Assembly (NCBI GenBank): GCA_946405045.1
Contig: CAMJFV010000047.1
Coordinates: 1-10,780 of the forward strand
Source: an uncultured Bacteroidales bacterium
GTDB taxonomy: Bacteria; Bacteroidota; Bacteroidia; Bacteroidales; Paludibacteraceae
Reading direction: 5' to 3'
Length of the DNA stretch: 10,780 nucleotides
The position numbers were made by a program, and so were the translations under genes. This document shows positions 1-5,577 of the stretch, piece by piece. The notes under the pieces were generated by a model. It saw nothing but the letters and a program-made list of their open reading frames with translations, made no database searches and had not been told where the DNA came from. Every line of letters begins with the position of its first letter. Position 1 is the stretch's first letter.

Positions 1-493
1 TTTTTAATAAATCACCAAGAGTTGGATTGATTTCATTGATGAATTCGGAAAAATTCATCGGATACATATATAGTAAATCTACTTTCCCAACAGGGAAAGA
101 CGTCCCTTCTTGTAGTGCAATTCCTAAAAAAGAACCTGCCACCATTATGTGGTATTCACGAGCCTTTTCACAAAAATATTTTAAGGCATGTATTCCTCTT
201 GGTACTTCTTGTATTTCGTCTAAAATAATAAGCGTTTTTTCAGGTTCGGGCTTGATTCCACTTATGACTTGTATTTCAAAAAGGATGCGTTCCATATCAT
301 AATCCTTTTCAAATACATTTTGCATTAAAGGTTCGTCGTCACAGTTGATATAAATAGTATGTTTGTATTCCTGTGCTCCAAATTCTTTCATCATCCATGT
401 TTTGCCAACCTGTCGAGCTCCTTGAATTATCAAAGGCTTTCTATCTTCATTGTTTTTCCAATGTAATAAATCGTTATATATCTCTCGTTTCAT
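1..493 (-). CDS. DUF4143-type P-loop ATPase, N-terminal part (runs off left edge)
   Basis: This is the first 164 codons of a gene that leaves the window at base 1 with its frame still open. The protein begins MKREIYNDLLHW. It has a Walker A motif GARQVGKT at residues 25-32, a Walker B motif LIILDE at 88-93, and a GSFLG sensor-like segment at 120-124. Next comes FPVGKVDLLYMYPMNFSEF at about 133-151, which is typical of the large bacterial family of ATP-binding proteins with a C-terminal DUF4143 domain. Members are usually about 400 residues, so well over half is missing here. Their cellular role is not established; the fold is AAA/STAND-like and the C-terminus is often compared with restriction-type nuclease folds. 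The ATG at 493 is preceded 18 bases upstream by a TAATTTTG box and then by a 33-bp-period repeat array, which suggests dedicated regulation. Family assignment is strong; function is unknown. Confidence 0.88.
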   Translation of the reverse strand, partial: MKREIYNDLLHWKNNEDRKPLIIQGARQVGKTWMMKEFGAQEYKHTIYINCDDEPLMQNVFEKDYDMERILFEIQVISGIKPEPEKTLIILDEIQEVPRGIHALKYFCEKAREYHIMVAGSFLGIALQEGTSFPVGKVDLLYMYPMNFSEFINEINPTLGDLLK

Positions 494-511
494 AAATTAT
501 TGAATTTTAGG

Positions 512-519
512 CAAAATTA
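512..519 (-). promoter_or_regulatory. Bacteroidota -7 box of the ATPase gene
   Basis: Read on the minus strand the bases are TAATTTTG, a full match to the TAnnTTTG element used by the Bacteroidota primary sigma factor. It would start transcription about 12-14 bases before the ATG at 493. The box directly abuts the first copy of the 33-bp-period repeat, so the whole array occupies the position of the -33 region and upstream operators. Confidence 0.6.
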
Positions 520-633
520 CACTTTTTTGGAGATAAAAACGCAATAACACTACACTTTTTTGGAGATAAATTCATGCAGATATTACACTTTTTTGGAGAT
601 AGAAATGCAGTTACTCGACACTTTTTTGGAGAT
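520..633. repeat. Four-copy direct repeat, exact 33-bp period
   Basis: The 15-base core CACTTTTTTGGAGAT begins at 520, 553, 586 and 619, which is a spacing of exactly 33 bp each time. The first three copies also share the next base (A). The intervening 17-18 bases vary, but interval 1 and interval 3 resemble each other. The array fills the gap between the stop codon of the antiporter gene (640) and the ATPase promoter (512-519). Because 33 is divisible by 3, both strands stay open through the array: the plus strand reads LHFFGD every 11 residues and the minus strand reads SPKKC every 11 residues. A minus-strand ATG at 575 gives a 22-residue frame ending at 507. I favour a regulatory DNA array for the ATPase gene, but a peptide-level repeat is not excluded. 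Confidence 0.9.
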
Positions 634-639
634 TGGCCT

Positions 640-1983
640 TTAATCTTTCCCCTTCACAACGCTTACACCAAGTGTGATGATCGCCAATATATATGGGTAG
701 ACGAGATGGCTGATGATCTCTGTCGGCGCGATAGCCGCAAGCCCGGAGGCGATGAGGAGTTGCGCTCCATACGGAATGATCGATTGTGCGATGCAGCTCC
801 ATGTGTCGAGCAGACTTGCCACTCGACGAGGGGGAATGTTGAATCGCTCGGCAATCTCTTTCGCCAGACTGCTTACAGTGAGGATGGCAATAGTGTTGTT
901 GGCTGTGCAGATATCGGCGGCTACCACGAGAGCTCCGATGCTAAGTTCTGCTCCACGACGTTTGGTGACTCTGCTTTTGATGGCATTCATGAGGATGTCG
1001 ATACCCCCGTTGATACGGATCAACTCCATCAATCCGCCAGCAAGCAATGTCACAATAATCAGTTCACTCATTCCTTTCACACCACCGTCGATAGATTGCA
1101 GGATAGAGGTGAATGCTGCACCGTCTAGGCAAAGGGCAAGGATAGTGCAAAGGATGATTCCTATTGTCAGCACGATAATGACATTGATTCCGCAAATGGC
1201 GGTCACCAGCACTACTATGTATGGCAGAACACGTATGAAATTAGGGGCTTCAACTGTGTGGTTGGCATTCGAACCGAATCCTATCACTATGTATACCATC
1301 ATCGCAATCAATGCGGCGGGAAGGACAATCCTTATATTGGCCTTGAATTTCTCATGCATGGCAATCCCTTGTGTGCGAGTGGCGACGATGGTTGTGTCGC
1401 TGATGAAGGAAAGATTATCTCCGAAGAATGCTCCGCCGACGATGCAGGCAGTGTAGAGTGCCACACTGTTTCCTGTCTGTGCTGCAAGTCCAGCTGCCAG
1501 AGGCACCAATGCTGCGATCGAACCTACTGATGTTCCTATACTCATCGACACCAGACATGTTGCGAGGAACAGACCAGGAAGCAAAAGTGCAGTGGGGAGA
1601 AAATGAAGACACATGTTGACAGTAGCGTCGACTGCCCCGATACTTTTGGCAAGAGATGCGAAACCACCGGCAAGAATGAATATAAGCACCATATACATTA
1701 TATTCTCGTTGCCGGCCCCACGTCCGAACGCCATCACACGATTGTTGAAAGTGTCGTTGCGGAAAATAAAGAGGGCGTAAAGACAGGTCACCACAAAAGC
1801 CACGATAATAGGGATGGCGTAGAAATCATGCAACGCGATACTGCCTCCGACATAACATATAAAAAAGAGGAGTAGGGGAGAAAGAGCCAAAGCAGCCCCC
1901 TTGCCCCCTGAAGGGGGAAGTTGTAGCCCCCCAGCCCCCTGAAGGGGGAGTTGTGATCTATTATTATTTTTTGTTTCTTCCAT
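640..1983 (-). CDS. nhaC: NhaC-family Na+/H+ antiporter
   Basis: This encodes a 447-residue polytopic inner-membrane protein predicted to exchange Na+ (or another monovalent cation) for H+. Hydrophobic segments cover most of the chain from residue 33 onward. Family-typical stretches include SMSIGTSVGSIAALVP (146-161), GGAFFGDNLSFISDTTI (183-199) and, near the C-terminus, AADICTANNTIAI and LLDTWSCIAQSIIPYGAQL. The ATG at 1983 lies about 20 bases after a TAATTTTG promoter box. Residues about 10-30 (QLPLQGAGGLQLPPSGGKGA) are encoded by two copies of a C5/G5 palindromic repeat, so the N-terminus is longer and more polar than family members need; the likely ancestral start of the membrane domain is ALSPLLLF at 33-40. 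There is no Met codon between the repeat and that segment. The family is clear; the exact cation is not visible from sequence, and the gene symbol denotes the family only. Confidence 0.88.
   Translation of the reverse strand: MEETKNNNRSQLPLQGAGGLQLPPSGGKGAALALSPLLLFFICYVGGSIALHDFYAIPIIVAFVVTCLYALFIFRNDTFNNRVMAFGRGAGNENIMYMVLIFILAGGFASLAKSIGAVDATVNMCLHFLPTALLLPGLFLATCLVSMSIGTSVGSIAALVPLAAGLAAQTGNSVALYTACIVGGAFFGDNLSFISDTTIVATRTQGIAMHEKFKANIRIVLPAALIAMMVYIVIGFGSNANHTVEAPNFIRVLPYIVVLVTAICGINVIIVLTIGIILCTILALCLDGAAFTSILQSIDGGVKGMSELIIVTLLAGGLMELIRINGGIDILMNAIKSRVTKRRGAELSIGALVVAADICTANNTIAILTVSSLAKEIAERFNIPPRRVASLLDTWSCIAQSIIPYGAQLLIASGLAAIAPTEIISHLVYPYILAIITLGVSVVKGKD
1895..1954. repeat. Left C5/G5 palindromic repeat pair, inside antiporter codons 10-30
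   Basis: Two near-identical units, 1895-1925 and 1926-1954, each have the plan GCCCCC-TT/CA-GCCCCCTGAAGGGGGA-GTTGT. Each contains a C5-TGAA-G5 hairpin preceded by another C5/C6 run. On the minus (antiporter-sense) strand this gives four runs of five or more G. The unit is the reverse-orientation relative of the pair at 2418-2474. It is read through in frame without a stop and encodes about 20 added residues of the antiporter. Confidence 0.9.
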
Positions 1984-2003
1984 TTTGTAGGATATTATTT
2001 TTG

Positions 2004-2011
2004 CAAAATTA
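2004..2011 (-). promoter_or_regulatory. Bacteroidota -7 box of the antiporter gene
   Basis: The minus strand reads TAATTTTG, matching TAnnTTTG. It sits 7 bases beyond the DUF559 stop codon and about 20 bases before the antiporter ATG at 1983, predicting a leader of roughly 15 bases. This supports 1983 as the genuine start even though the following codons are repeat-derived. Confidence 0.6.
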
Positions 2012-2018
2012 TAAAAAT

Positions 2019-2384
2019 TTATTTGAAGAGATTTGTCTTTATTGATTGGAGGACAAAATCTGTGTTTGCAATAACATCCTCATTTCTAAATCTTATGACT
2101 TTATAACCATGTCCTTCAAGGAAAGCGGTACGGACTGAATCATCATATTGTTGGTCTGGTGAATCATGATACCCACCGTCGACCTCAACAATAAGAGATT
2201 TACTTAAGCAAATGAAATCGACAATATATTTGCCGATAATATGCTGACGACGGAATTTGTATCCGTCCATTTTTTTATCACGAAGCATCTCCCATAAATA
2301 AGATTCTGCTTCTGTTGGATTATTGCGATTATGTCTTGCTCGCAATTTCAATTCTTCGTAATATACAGGATCTGCACTATTCAT
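2019..2384 (-). CDS. DUF559 / Vsr-like PD-(D/E)XK endonuclease-domain protein
   Basis: This is a 121-residue protein with the full layout of DUF559 (PF04480). NNPTEAE (21-27) and LWEMLR (30-35) are followed by KFRRQHIIGKYIVDFIC (43-59), then LIVEVDGGYHD (64-74) and a C-terminal GYKVIRFRNEDV (92-103). Asp56, Glu67 and Asp69 occupy the positions expected of the PD-(D/E)XK/Vsr-like nuclease core, so the active site looks intact. The biological role of stand-alone DUF559 proteins is not established. The length is normal for the family. A TAAATTTG promoter box lies only 5 bases before the ATG at 2384, implying an almost leaderless transcript. The gene is bracketed by oppositely oriented C5/G5 repeat pairs, which resembles the way RAYT proteins sit among REP palindromes. 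That functional link is inference. Confidence 0.88.
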   Translation of the reverse strand: MNSADPVYYEELKLRARHNRNNPTEAESYLWEMLRDKKMDGYKFRRQHIIGKYIVDFICLSKSLIVEVDGGYHDSPDQQYDDSVRTAFLEGHGYKVIRFRNEDVIANTDFVLQSIKTNLFK

Positions 2385-2388
2385 ATCG

Positions 2389-2396
2389 CAAATTTA
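2389..2396 (-). promoter_or_regulatory. Bacteroidota -7 box of the DUF559 gene
   Basis: The minus strand reads TAAATTTG, matching TAnnTTTG, and ends 4 bases before the ATG codon (2384-2382). With the usual 4-7 base distance from this box to the transcription start, the mRNA would begin at or within the start codon. Confidence 0.5.
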
Positions 2397-2417
2397 TAAA
2401 ATATATTTTAGGTTACA

Positions 2418-2474
2418 ATTTCCCCCTTTAGGGGGTTAGGGGGCCGCATTTCCCCCTTTAGGGGGTTAGGGGGC
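2418..2474. repeat. Right C5/G5 palindromic repeat pair, overlapping the methyltransferase stop
   Basis: The same 27-base unit, with plan ATTT-CCCCCTTTAGGGGG-TTA-GGGGG-C, occurs at 2418-2444 and again at 2448-2474 (period 30). Each unit can fold as a CCCCCT/AGGGGG hairpin followed by a further G5 run, giving four G5 runs on the plus strand. Its reverse complement aligns with the left pair at 1895-1954, so the two pairs face each other across the DUF559 gene. The stop codon of the methyltransferase gene (2458-2460) lies inside the second unit. Confidence 0.92.
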
Positions 2475-3069
2475 TTTGGCTTATTATCGCAAACGCACAT
2501 GGCATCCTTCCGTCGACGATGCGGTATTCCTTCACGTCGACGTGATGATCAACGAAAAACTCCTTGTACGACTCTAAACTGAATTGGCGTTTGAAATCCA
2601 CGCCAAACATAGAAAGCAGTTTGGCTGCCACCATTGAATTCTTGCTTTCCTTATTAATATAAGTAGGAATAATCAGTTTGCCACCAGGTTTGCATACCCG
2701 TTTCATTTCAGCGAGAGCTTTGCCCGGGGCATCCAACAAATGGATCACATTGGCTGCCACAACCACGTCGAATTTGTTGTCGTCGAATGGAATTTCCAGA
2801 ATACTTGCTTTTTGAATCCTGACATTATTGTATCCGCTGACCTTCTTCTGAGTCTGTCTCAGCATCCCATCGGAATAGTCAGTAGCGACAATTTCTTTGC
2901 ATATCTGGGCCATGGGCAGAGTCAGCAGACCAGTGCCGCAAGCACATTCAAGCACCACGTCGTCTTTATTGACATATTTTTTTATTTCCTCCGCAATGCC
3001 TTTGAAGCACTTGCCGTTGTAGACTGTTTCAAAAAAGTCGTAAAGAGGAGAAAGAACATCCCAAATCAT
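2458..3069 (-). CDS. Class I SAM-dependent methyltransferase (UbiE/Methyltransf_11 type)
   Basis: This 203-residue cytoplasmic enzyme has a Rossmann-type methyltransferase core. The N-terminal MIWDVLSPLYDFFETVYN precedes motif I, VVLECACGTGLLTLP (38-52), which binds S-adenosylmethionine. The acidic residue after strand 2 is Asp64 in VATDYSDGML. Motif IV-like FDVVVAANVIHLLD and post-motif KRVCKPGGKLIIPTY follow. The substrate cannot be read from sequence; relatives act on lipids, quinones or small molecules. The last residues, SPLTP, and the TAA stop are encoded by a C5/G5 repeat unit, so the native C-terminus, probably close to CAFAIISQ, has been altered or extended slightly. A canonical TACCTTTG box lies 43 bases upstream. 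The gene is divergent from the metal efflux operon and shares its 184-bp intergenic region; a functional link is possible but not shown. Confidence 0.85.
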   Translation of the reverse strand: MIWDVLSPLYDFFETVYNGKCFKGIAEEIKKYVNKDDVVLECACGTGLLTLPMAQICKEIVATDYSDGMLRQTQKKVSGYNNVRIQKASILEIPFDDNKFDVVVAANVIHLLDAPGKALAEMKRVCKPGGKLIIPTYINKESKNSMVAAKLLSMFGVDFKRQFSLESYKEFFVDHHVDVKEYRIVDGRMPCAFAIISQSPLTP

Positions 3070-3111
3070 AATGCAAAATTTTGATTACCCTTTTTGTTTT
3101 TGATTACGATG

Positions 3112-3119
3112 CAAAGGTA
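3112..3119 (-). promoter_or_regulatory. Bacteroidota -7 box of the methyltransferase gene
   Basis: The minus strand reads TACCTTTG followed by CATCG, a full match to TAnnTTTG. It predicts a leader of about 37 bases before the ATG at 3069. It lies back to back with the efflux operon promoter at 3224-3231. Confidence 0.6.
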
Positions 3120-3153
3120 TGGAATAGGAAATGCAACTTGGTTGCGAGAGGGG

Positions 3154-3190
3154 AATTAGAATTTTCTAATTTGATATTATAGTCTTCTAA
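3154..3190. promoter_or_regulatory. Candidate operator: TTCTAA inverted and direct repeats upstream of efflux operon
   Basis: AATTAGAA (3154-3161) and TTCTAATT (3164-3171) form an 8-bp inverted repeat around two T. A further TTCTAA at 3185-3190 repeats the right arm 21 bp later, which is two helical turns. The site covers about -83 to -47 relative to the start expected from the TAACTTTG box at 3224, a normal place for activator binding. OmpR-family regulators such as the one encoded at 8792-9484 commonly bind spaced direct repeats. No binding data are available, and the AT-rich context makes chance matches easier. Confidence 0.35.
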
Positions 3191-3223
3191 CTTATTATTT
3201 TTCAATATAAAAGGCATATCAAA

Positions 3224-3231
3224 TAACTTTG
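3224..3231 (+). promoter_or_regulatory. Bacteroidota -7 box of the metal efflux operon
   Basis: TAACTTTG matches TAnnTTTG. It lies 22 bases before the ATG at 3254, giving a predicted leader of about 17 bases. The -33 area (around 3195-3203) is T-rich but has no clear TTTG, consistent with a weak promoter that needs an activator. Confidence 0.55.
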
Positions 3232-3253
3232 CGGCATAATTAAAACAGGTATT

Positions 3254-4513
3254 ATGAATTTACTGAAATCTTTATGTTGCATACTGACATTTAATTGTTT
3301 TGTTGTATATGCCACACATTCATATCCGAAGCAAGACACATTGTATCTATCTTTTGATGATGCAGAAAAGATATTGAGTGATAAGAATGTCAATATAAAT
3401 CAGCAAAATGTTGAAATGAAAATGTCGGAGGCTGAACTACGTCAGGAAAAATTGTTTGAAAATCCAGAGATCAGTATCCAGCATAACATCAATAATCCTG
3501 TCACTGGACGTTATTTTGAATGTGGGAAAGAGGGACAGAGCGATATTCAAATATCTCAAAGAATATACATTGGTGGACAACGCTCAAACAGAATCAAAAT
3601 TGCAGAAGCTAATGTGCGTCTTTCAAAATCGACATTGGCTGACACAAAAAGATTATTGCGTAGAGATCTTTATTCCACAATGGCGGACATTTTTTATTGT
3701 AAGCAGAAAATTTCAATCATGCAAAAGGAAACAGATGTGATTGATAAGATTCTGTTGTCTTATGACTCTCAATATAATAAAGGGAATATCTCGGCGGTGG
3801 AGGTCGTGAGACTTAAAAGTCAAATGGTTCAACTGCAAAAGGAGGTTAGAGGTCTTGAGATAGACATGATGTCAAAGACAAATGAGTTGCGGACAATGCT
3901 TAGATTTGATGTGAATACACATATCGTCCCACAAATCAATGAAAAAGAAATCCTTGGGCAAATAAAAAATCTTACAAAAGATGAAATCATAGAGGGTATT
4001 GAACGTCGTCCAGACTTGGAGATGGCTAAACAAAAGGTTGAGATGGCAGAGCACAATGTAAAACTGCAGAAAGCCAATGGGTTGCCAGAATTGTCTGTAA
4101 ATGGAGAGTGGGATAAGAACGGAAACATCGGGCATAACTATTTTGGCGCAGGAGTCACTTTTACGATCCCGATATTCAACCGTAATCAGGGGACAGTGAA
4201 AGCAGCGCAACACAATCTTGAAGCTCAAATGTTGGAAAAGGAACATCTACATGACGTGATAGCTATCGAAAAAGATCAAAATTGGAATAGACTGTTGAAA
4301 CTTCAAGAGATGGTTGATGAAACGAGCAAGGTGGCGGAGGAGATGTCGCAACAGATCATATTGAATGTACAACGTCAATATATGAATCATAATATTTCAT
4401 TGATTGAACTGATTGATATCCTTGATACTTACAAAGAGGTTCAGTTCACACACACCGAGAATAAACTTGAATTAATCAAAGCATTTGTTTCACTTGATAT
4501 ACAAAACAACTAA
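3254..4513 (+). CDS. czcC: TolC-family outer membrane factor of the metal efflux system (CzcC/CusC type)
   Basis: This 419-residue protein would form the trimeric outer-membrane channel and periplasmic tunnel through which the RND pump expels metal. A signal peptide covers about residues 1-20 (hydrophobic core LCCILTFNCFVV, probable cleavage after VYA). I see no convincing lipobox. Two outer-membrane-efflux repeats follow. The first spans about 30-215, with long amphipathic helices and SQRIYIGGQRSNRI at 101-114. The second spans about 240-415, with RRPDLEMAKQKV at 251-262 and TIPIFNRNQG at 304-313, both typical of the family. It is the first gene of the operon, starting 22 bases after a TAACTTTG box, and its stop codon is 2 bases before the adaptor ATG. 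Length and layout are normal. The gene symbol reflects family and context; substrate choice lies with the pump. Confidence 0.87.
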   Translation: MNLLKSLCCILTFNCFVVYATHSYPKQDTLYLSFDDAEKILSDKNVNINQQNVEMKMSEAELRQEKLFENPEISIQHNINNPVTGRYFECGKEGQSDIQISQRIYIGGQRSNRIKIAEANVRLSKSTLADTKRLLRRDLYSTMADIFYCKQKISIMQKETDVIDKILLSYDSQYNKGNISAVEVVRLKSQMVQLQKEVRGLEIDMMSKTNELRTMLRFDVNTHIVPQINEKEILGQIKNLTKDEIIEGIERRPDLEMAKQKVEMAEHNVKLQKANGLPELSVNGEWDKNGNIGHNYFGAGVTFTIPIFNRNQGTVKAAQHNLEAQMLEKEHLHDVIAIEKDQNWNRLLKLQEMVDETSKVAEEMSQQIILNVQRQYMNHNISLIELIDILDTYKEVQFTHTENKLELIKAFVSLDIQNN

Positions 4514-4515
4514 AA

Positions 4516-5577
4516 ATGAAAAACTTATATATTGCAACTGCACTTTTAGTTCTGTCTTCATGCTCAGGAGAGTCAAAAGAAGATGTTAAAGAGACGGAAA
4601 GTCGTGTTGATCTTGTGACAACCGAGGTCATTGCTGGAGAAATGCGTGGGAATTTGGTTCTGAATGGAGATATCGCTTGTGATGAACGCAAACTTGCAAA
4701 GATATTTGTGCCATGCACCGGTAAAATCCAAAACATTCAGGTGGAGATTGGAGACCCAGTTGTGAAAGAACAGACGTTAGCGACGGTGTTCAGCACAGAT
4801 GCGGCAGAACATGTGAAGCAGATAAGTGAGACTAATGCACAAATCCGTATGGCGGAAAGAAATCTCAACCAATTGGAGGAGATGTATGCAGACAAAATGG
4901 CAACAGCCAAGGACGTCCAGGAAGCAAGAGAGGGGCTGACAATTTTGCGAGCCGAGATGGCAAGATTAGAAAATGTGGCGAAAGTAAACGGATATAGTAA
5001 AATGTCAACGGCCTCTCTCGTTTCTCCAATCAATGGTTTTGTTGTCGGCAAATCTGTCTTTAACGACTCATATATTGATGCGACCAACAATGATGCTCCT
5101 GCTTTTGAGATAGCAGACCTCAGTACGGTATGGGTGATAGCGGATGTCTACGAAAGCGACATTTGGAAAGTCAAATCGGGAGATAGTGTGACTGTGGAAG
5201 TAGTGGCATATCCTAATGTGAAATTTCACGGAGTCATCAATAAAGTCTACAATATCCTTGACAATGTGAGCAAAACAATGAAAGTAAGGGTTTGCTTAGA
5301 CAACAAACAAGGCTTGCTCAAGCCGGGTATGTTTGCCACAGTCCATATTTCCATCTCCGATGATATCCGTCCGATGCTACAAGTGCCGACGAAAAGCATA
5401 ATCTTTGAAAACGGCCATGACTATGTTGTGGTATGCGACGACGAAAAGCATCTGCGTCGACAGCTGATAAAAATAGAAGGATATGGCGATATGTGTGCAT
5501 TTGTATCGTCTGGCCTCAGCAAAGGTGAAATGGTAGTAAGTGAAAACGCATTGTTGGAGTTTGAAGCATTAAGATAA
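4516..5577 (+). CDS. czcB: Periplasmic adaptor lipoprotein of the RND metal pump (CzcB/CusB type)
   Basis: This 353-residue membrane-fusion protein links pump and outer-membrane channel. The N-terminus MKNLYIATALLVLSSC ends in an LSSC lipobox, so Cys16 is the likely lipidated residue. The halves of the barrel-sandwich (lipoyl-like) domain are VPCTGKIQNIQVEIGDPV (65-82) and LVSPINGFVVGKSV (168-181). Between them runs an alpha-helical hairpin (about 95-155) rich in Glu, Gln and Ala. The beta-barrel begins near TVWVIADVYESD (204-215), and the membrane-proximal domain includes GLLKPGMFATV (266-276). I see neither a His-rich segment nor an N-terminal Met cluster of the kind that binds metal in some CzcB and CusB proteins, so this is a compact adaptor. 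Its TAA stop overlaps the pump ATG by one base (TAATG), implying translational coupling. Confidence 0.9.
   Translation: MKNLYIATALLVLSSCSGESKEDVKETESRVDLVTTEVIAGEMRGNLVLNGDIACDERKLAKIFVPCTGKIQNIQVEIGDPVVKEQTLATVFSTDAAEHVKQISETNAQIRMAERNLNQLEEMYADKMATAKDVQEAREGLTILRAEMARLENVAKVNGYSKMSTASLVSPINGFVVGKSVFNDSYIDATNNDAPAFEIADLSTVWVIADVYESDIWKVKSGDSVTVEVVAYPNVKFHGVINKVYNILDNVSKTMKVRVCLDNKQGLLKPGMFATVHISISDDIRPMLQVPTKSIIFENGHDYVVVCDDEKHLRRQLIKIEGYGDMCAFVSSGLSKGEMVVSENALLEFEALR

Noticed and set aside
520..633. CRISPR-like array (short repeats at constant spacing)
   Set aside because: The repeat is only 15-16 bases and the spacers 17-18 bases, with related spacers and four copies. No cas gene is near, and dimensions fit no known CRISPR type.
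574..1128. 184-codon open frame on the plus strand
   Set aside because: It is antisense to the antiporter gene, has no family features, and begins in the repeat array; it follows from codon composition of the real gene on the other strand.
713..1456. 247-codon open frame on the plus strand
   Set aside because: It lies entirely antisense to the conserved membrane segments of the antiporter and its translation matches no recognisable protein.
2418..2474. Intrinsic terminator of the methyltransferase gene
   Set aside because: The hairpins are present but no U-run follows on the minus strand, and the same unit occurs as an in-frame coding insert in the antiporter, so it is better explained as a dispersed repeat.
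2532..2545. Perfect 14-bp palindrome TCACGTCGACGTGA
   Set aside because: It sits inside conserved-length methyltransferase coding sequence (VDVKEY region), far from any promoter; most likely a by-product of Val-Asp-Val codons.
2458..3069. Arsenite methyltransferase linked to the metal locus
   Set aside because: The protein is short, shows a generic UbiE-like core, and no arsenic genes are nearby; I could not recognise the conserved cysteine arrangement expected of ArsM.
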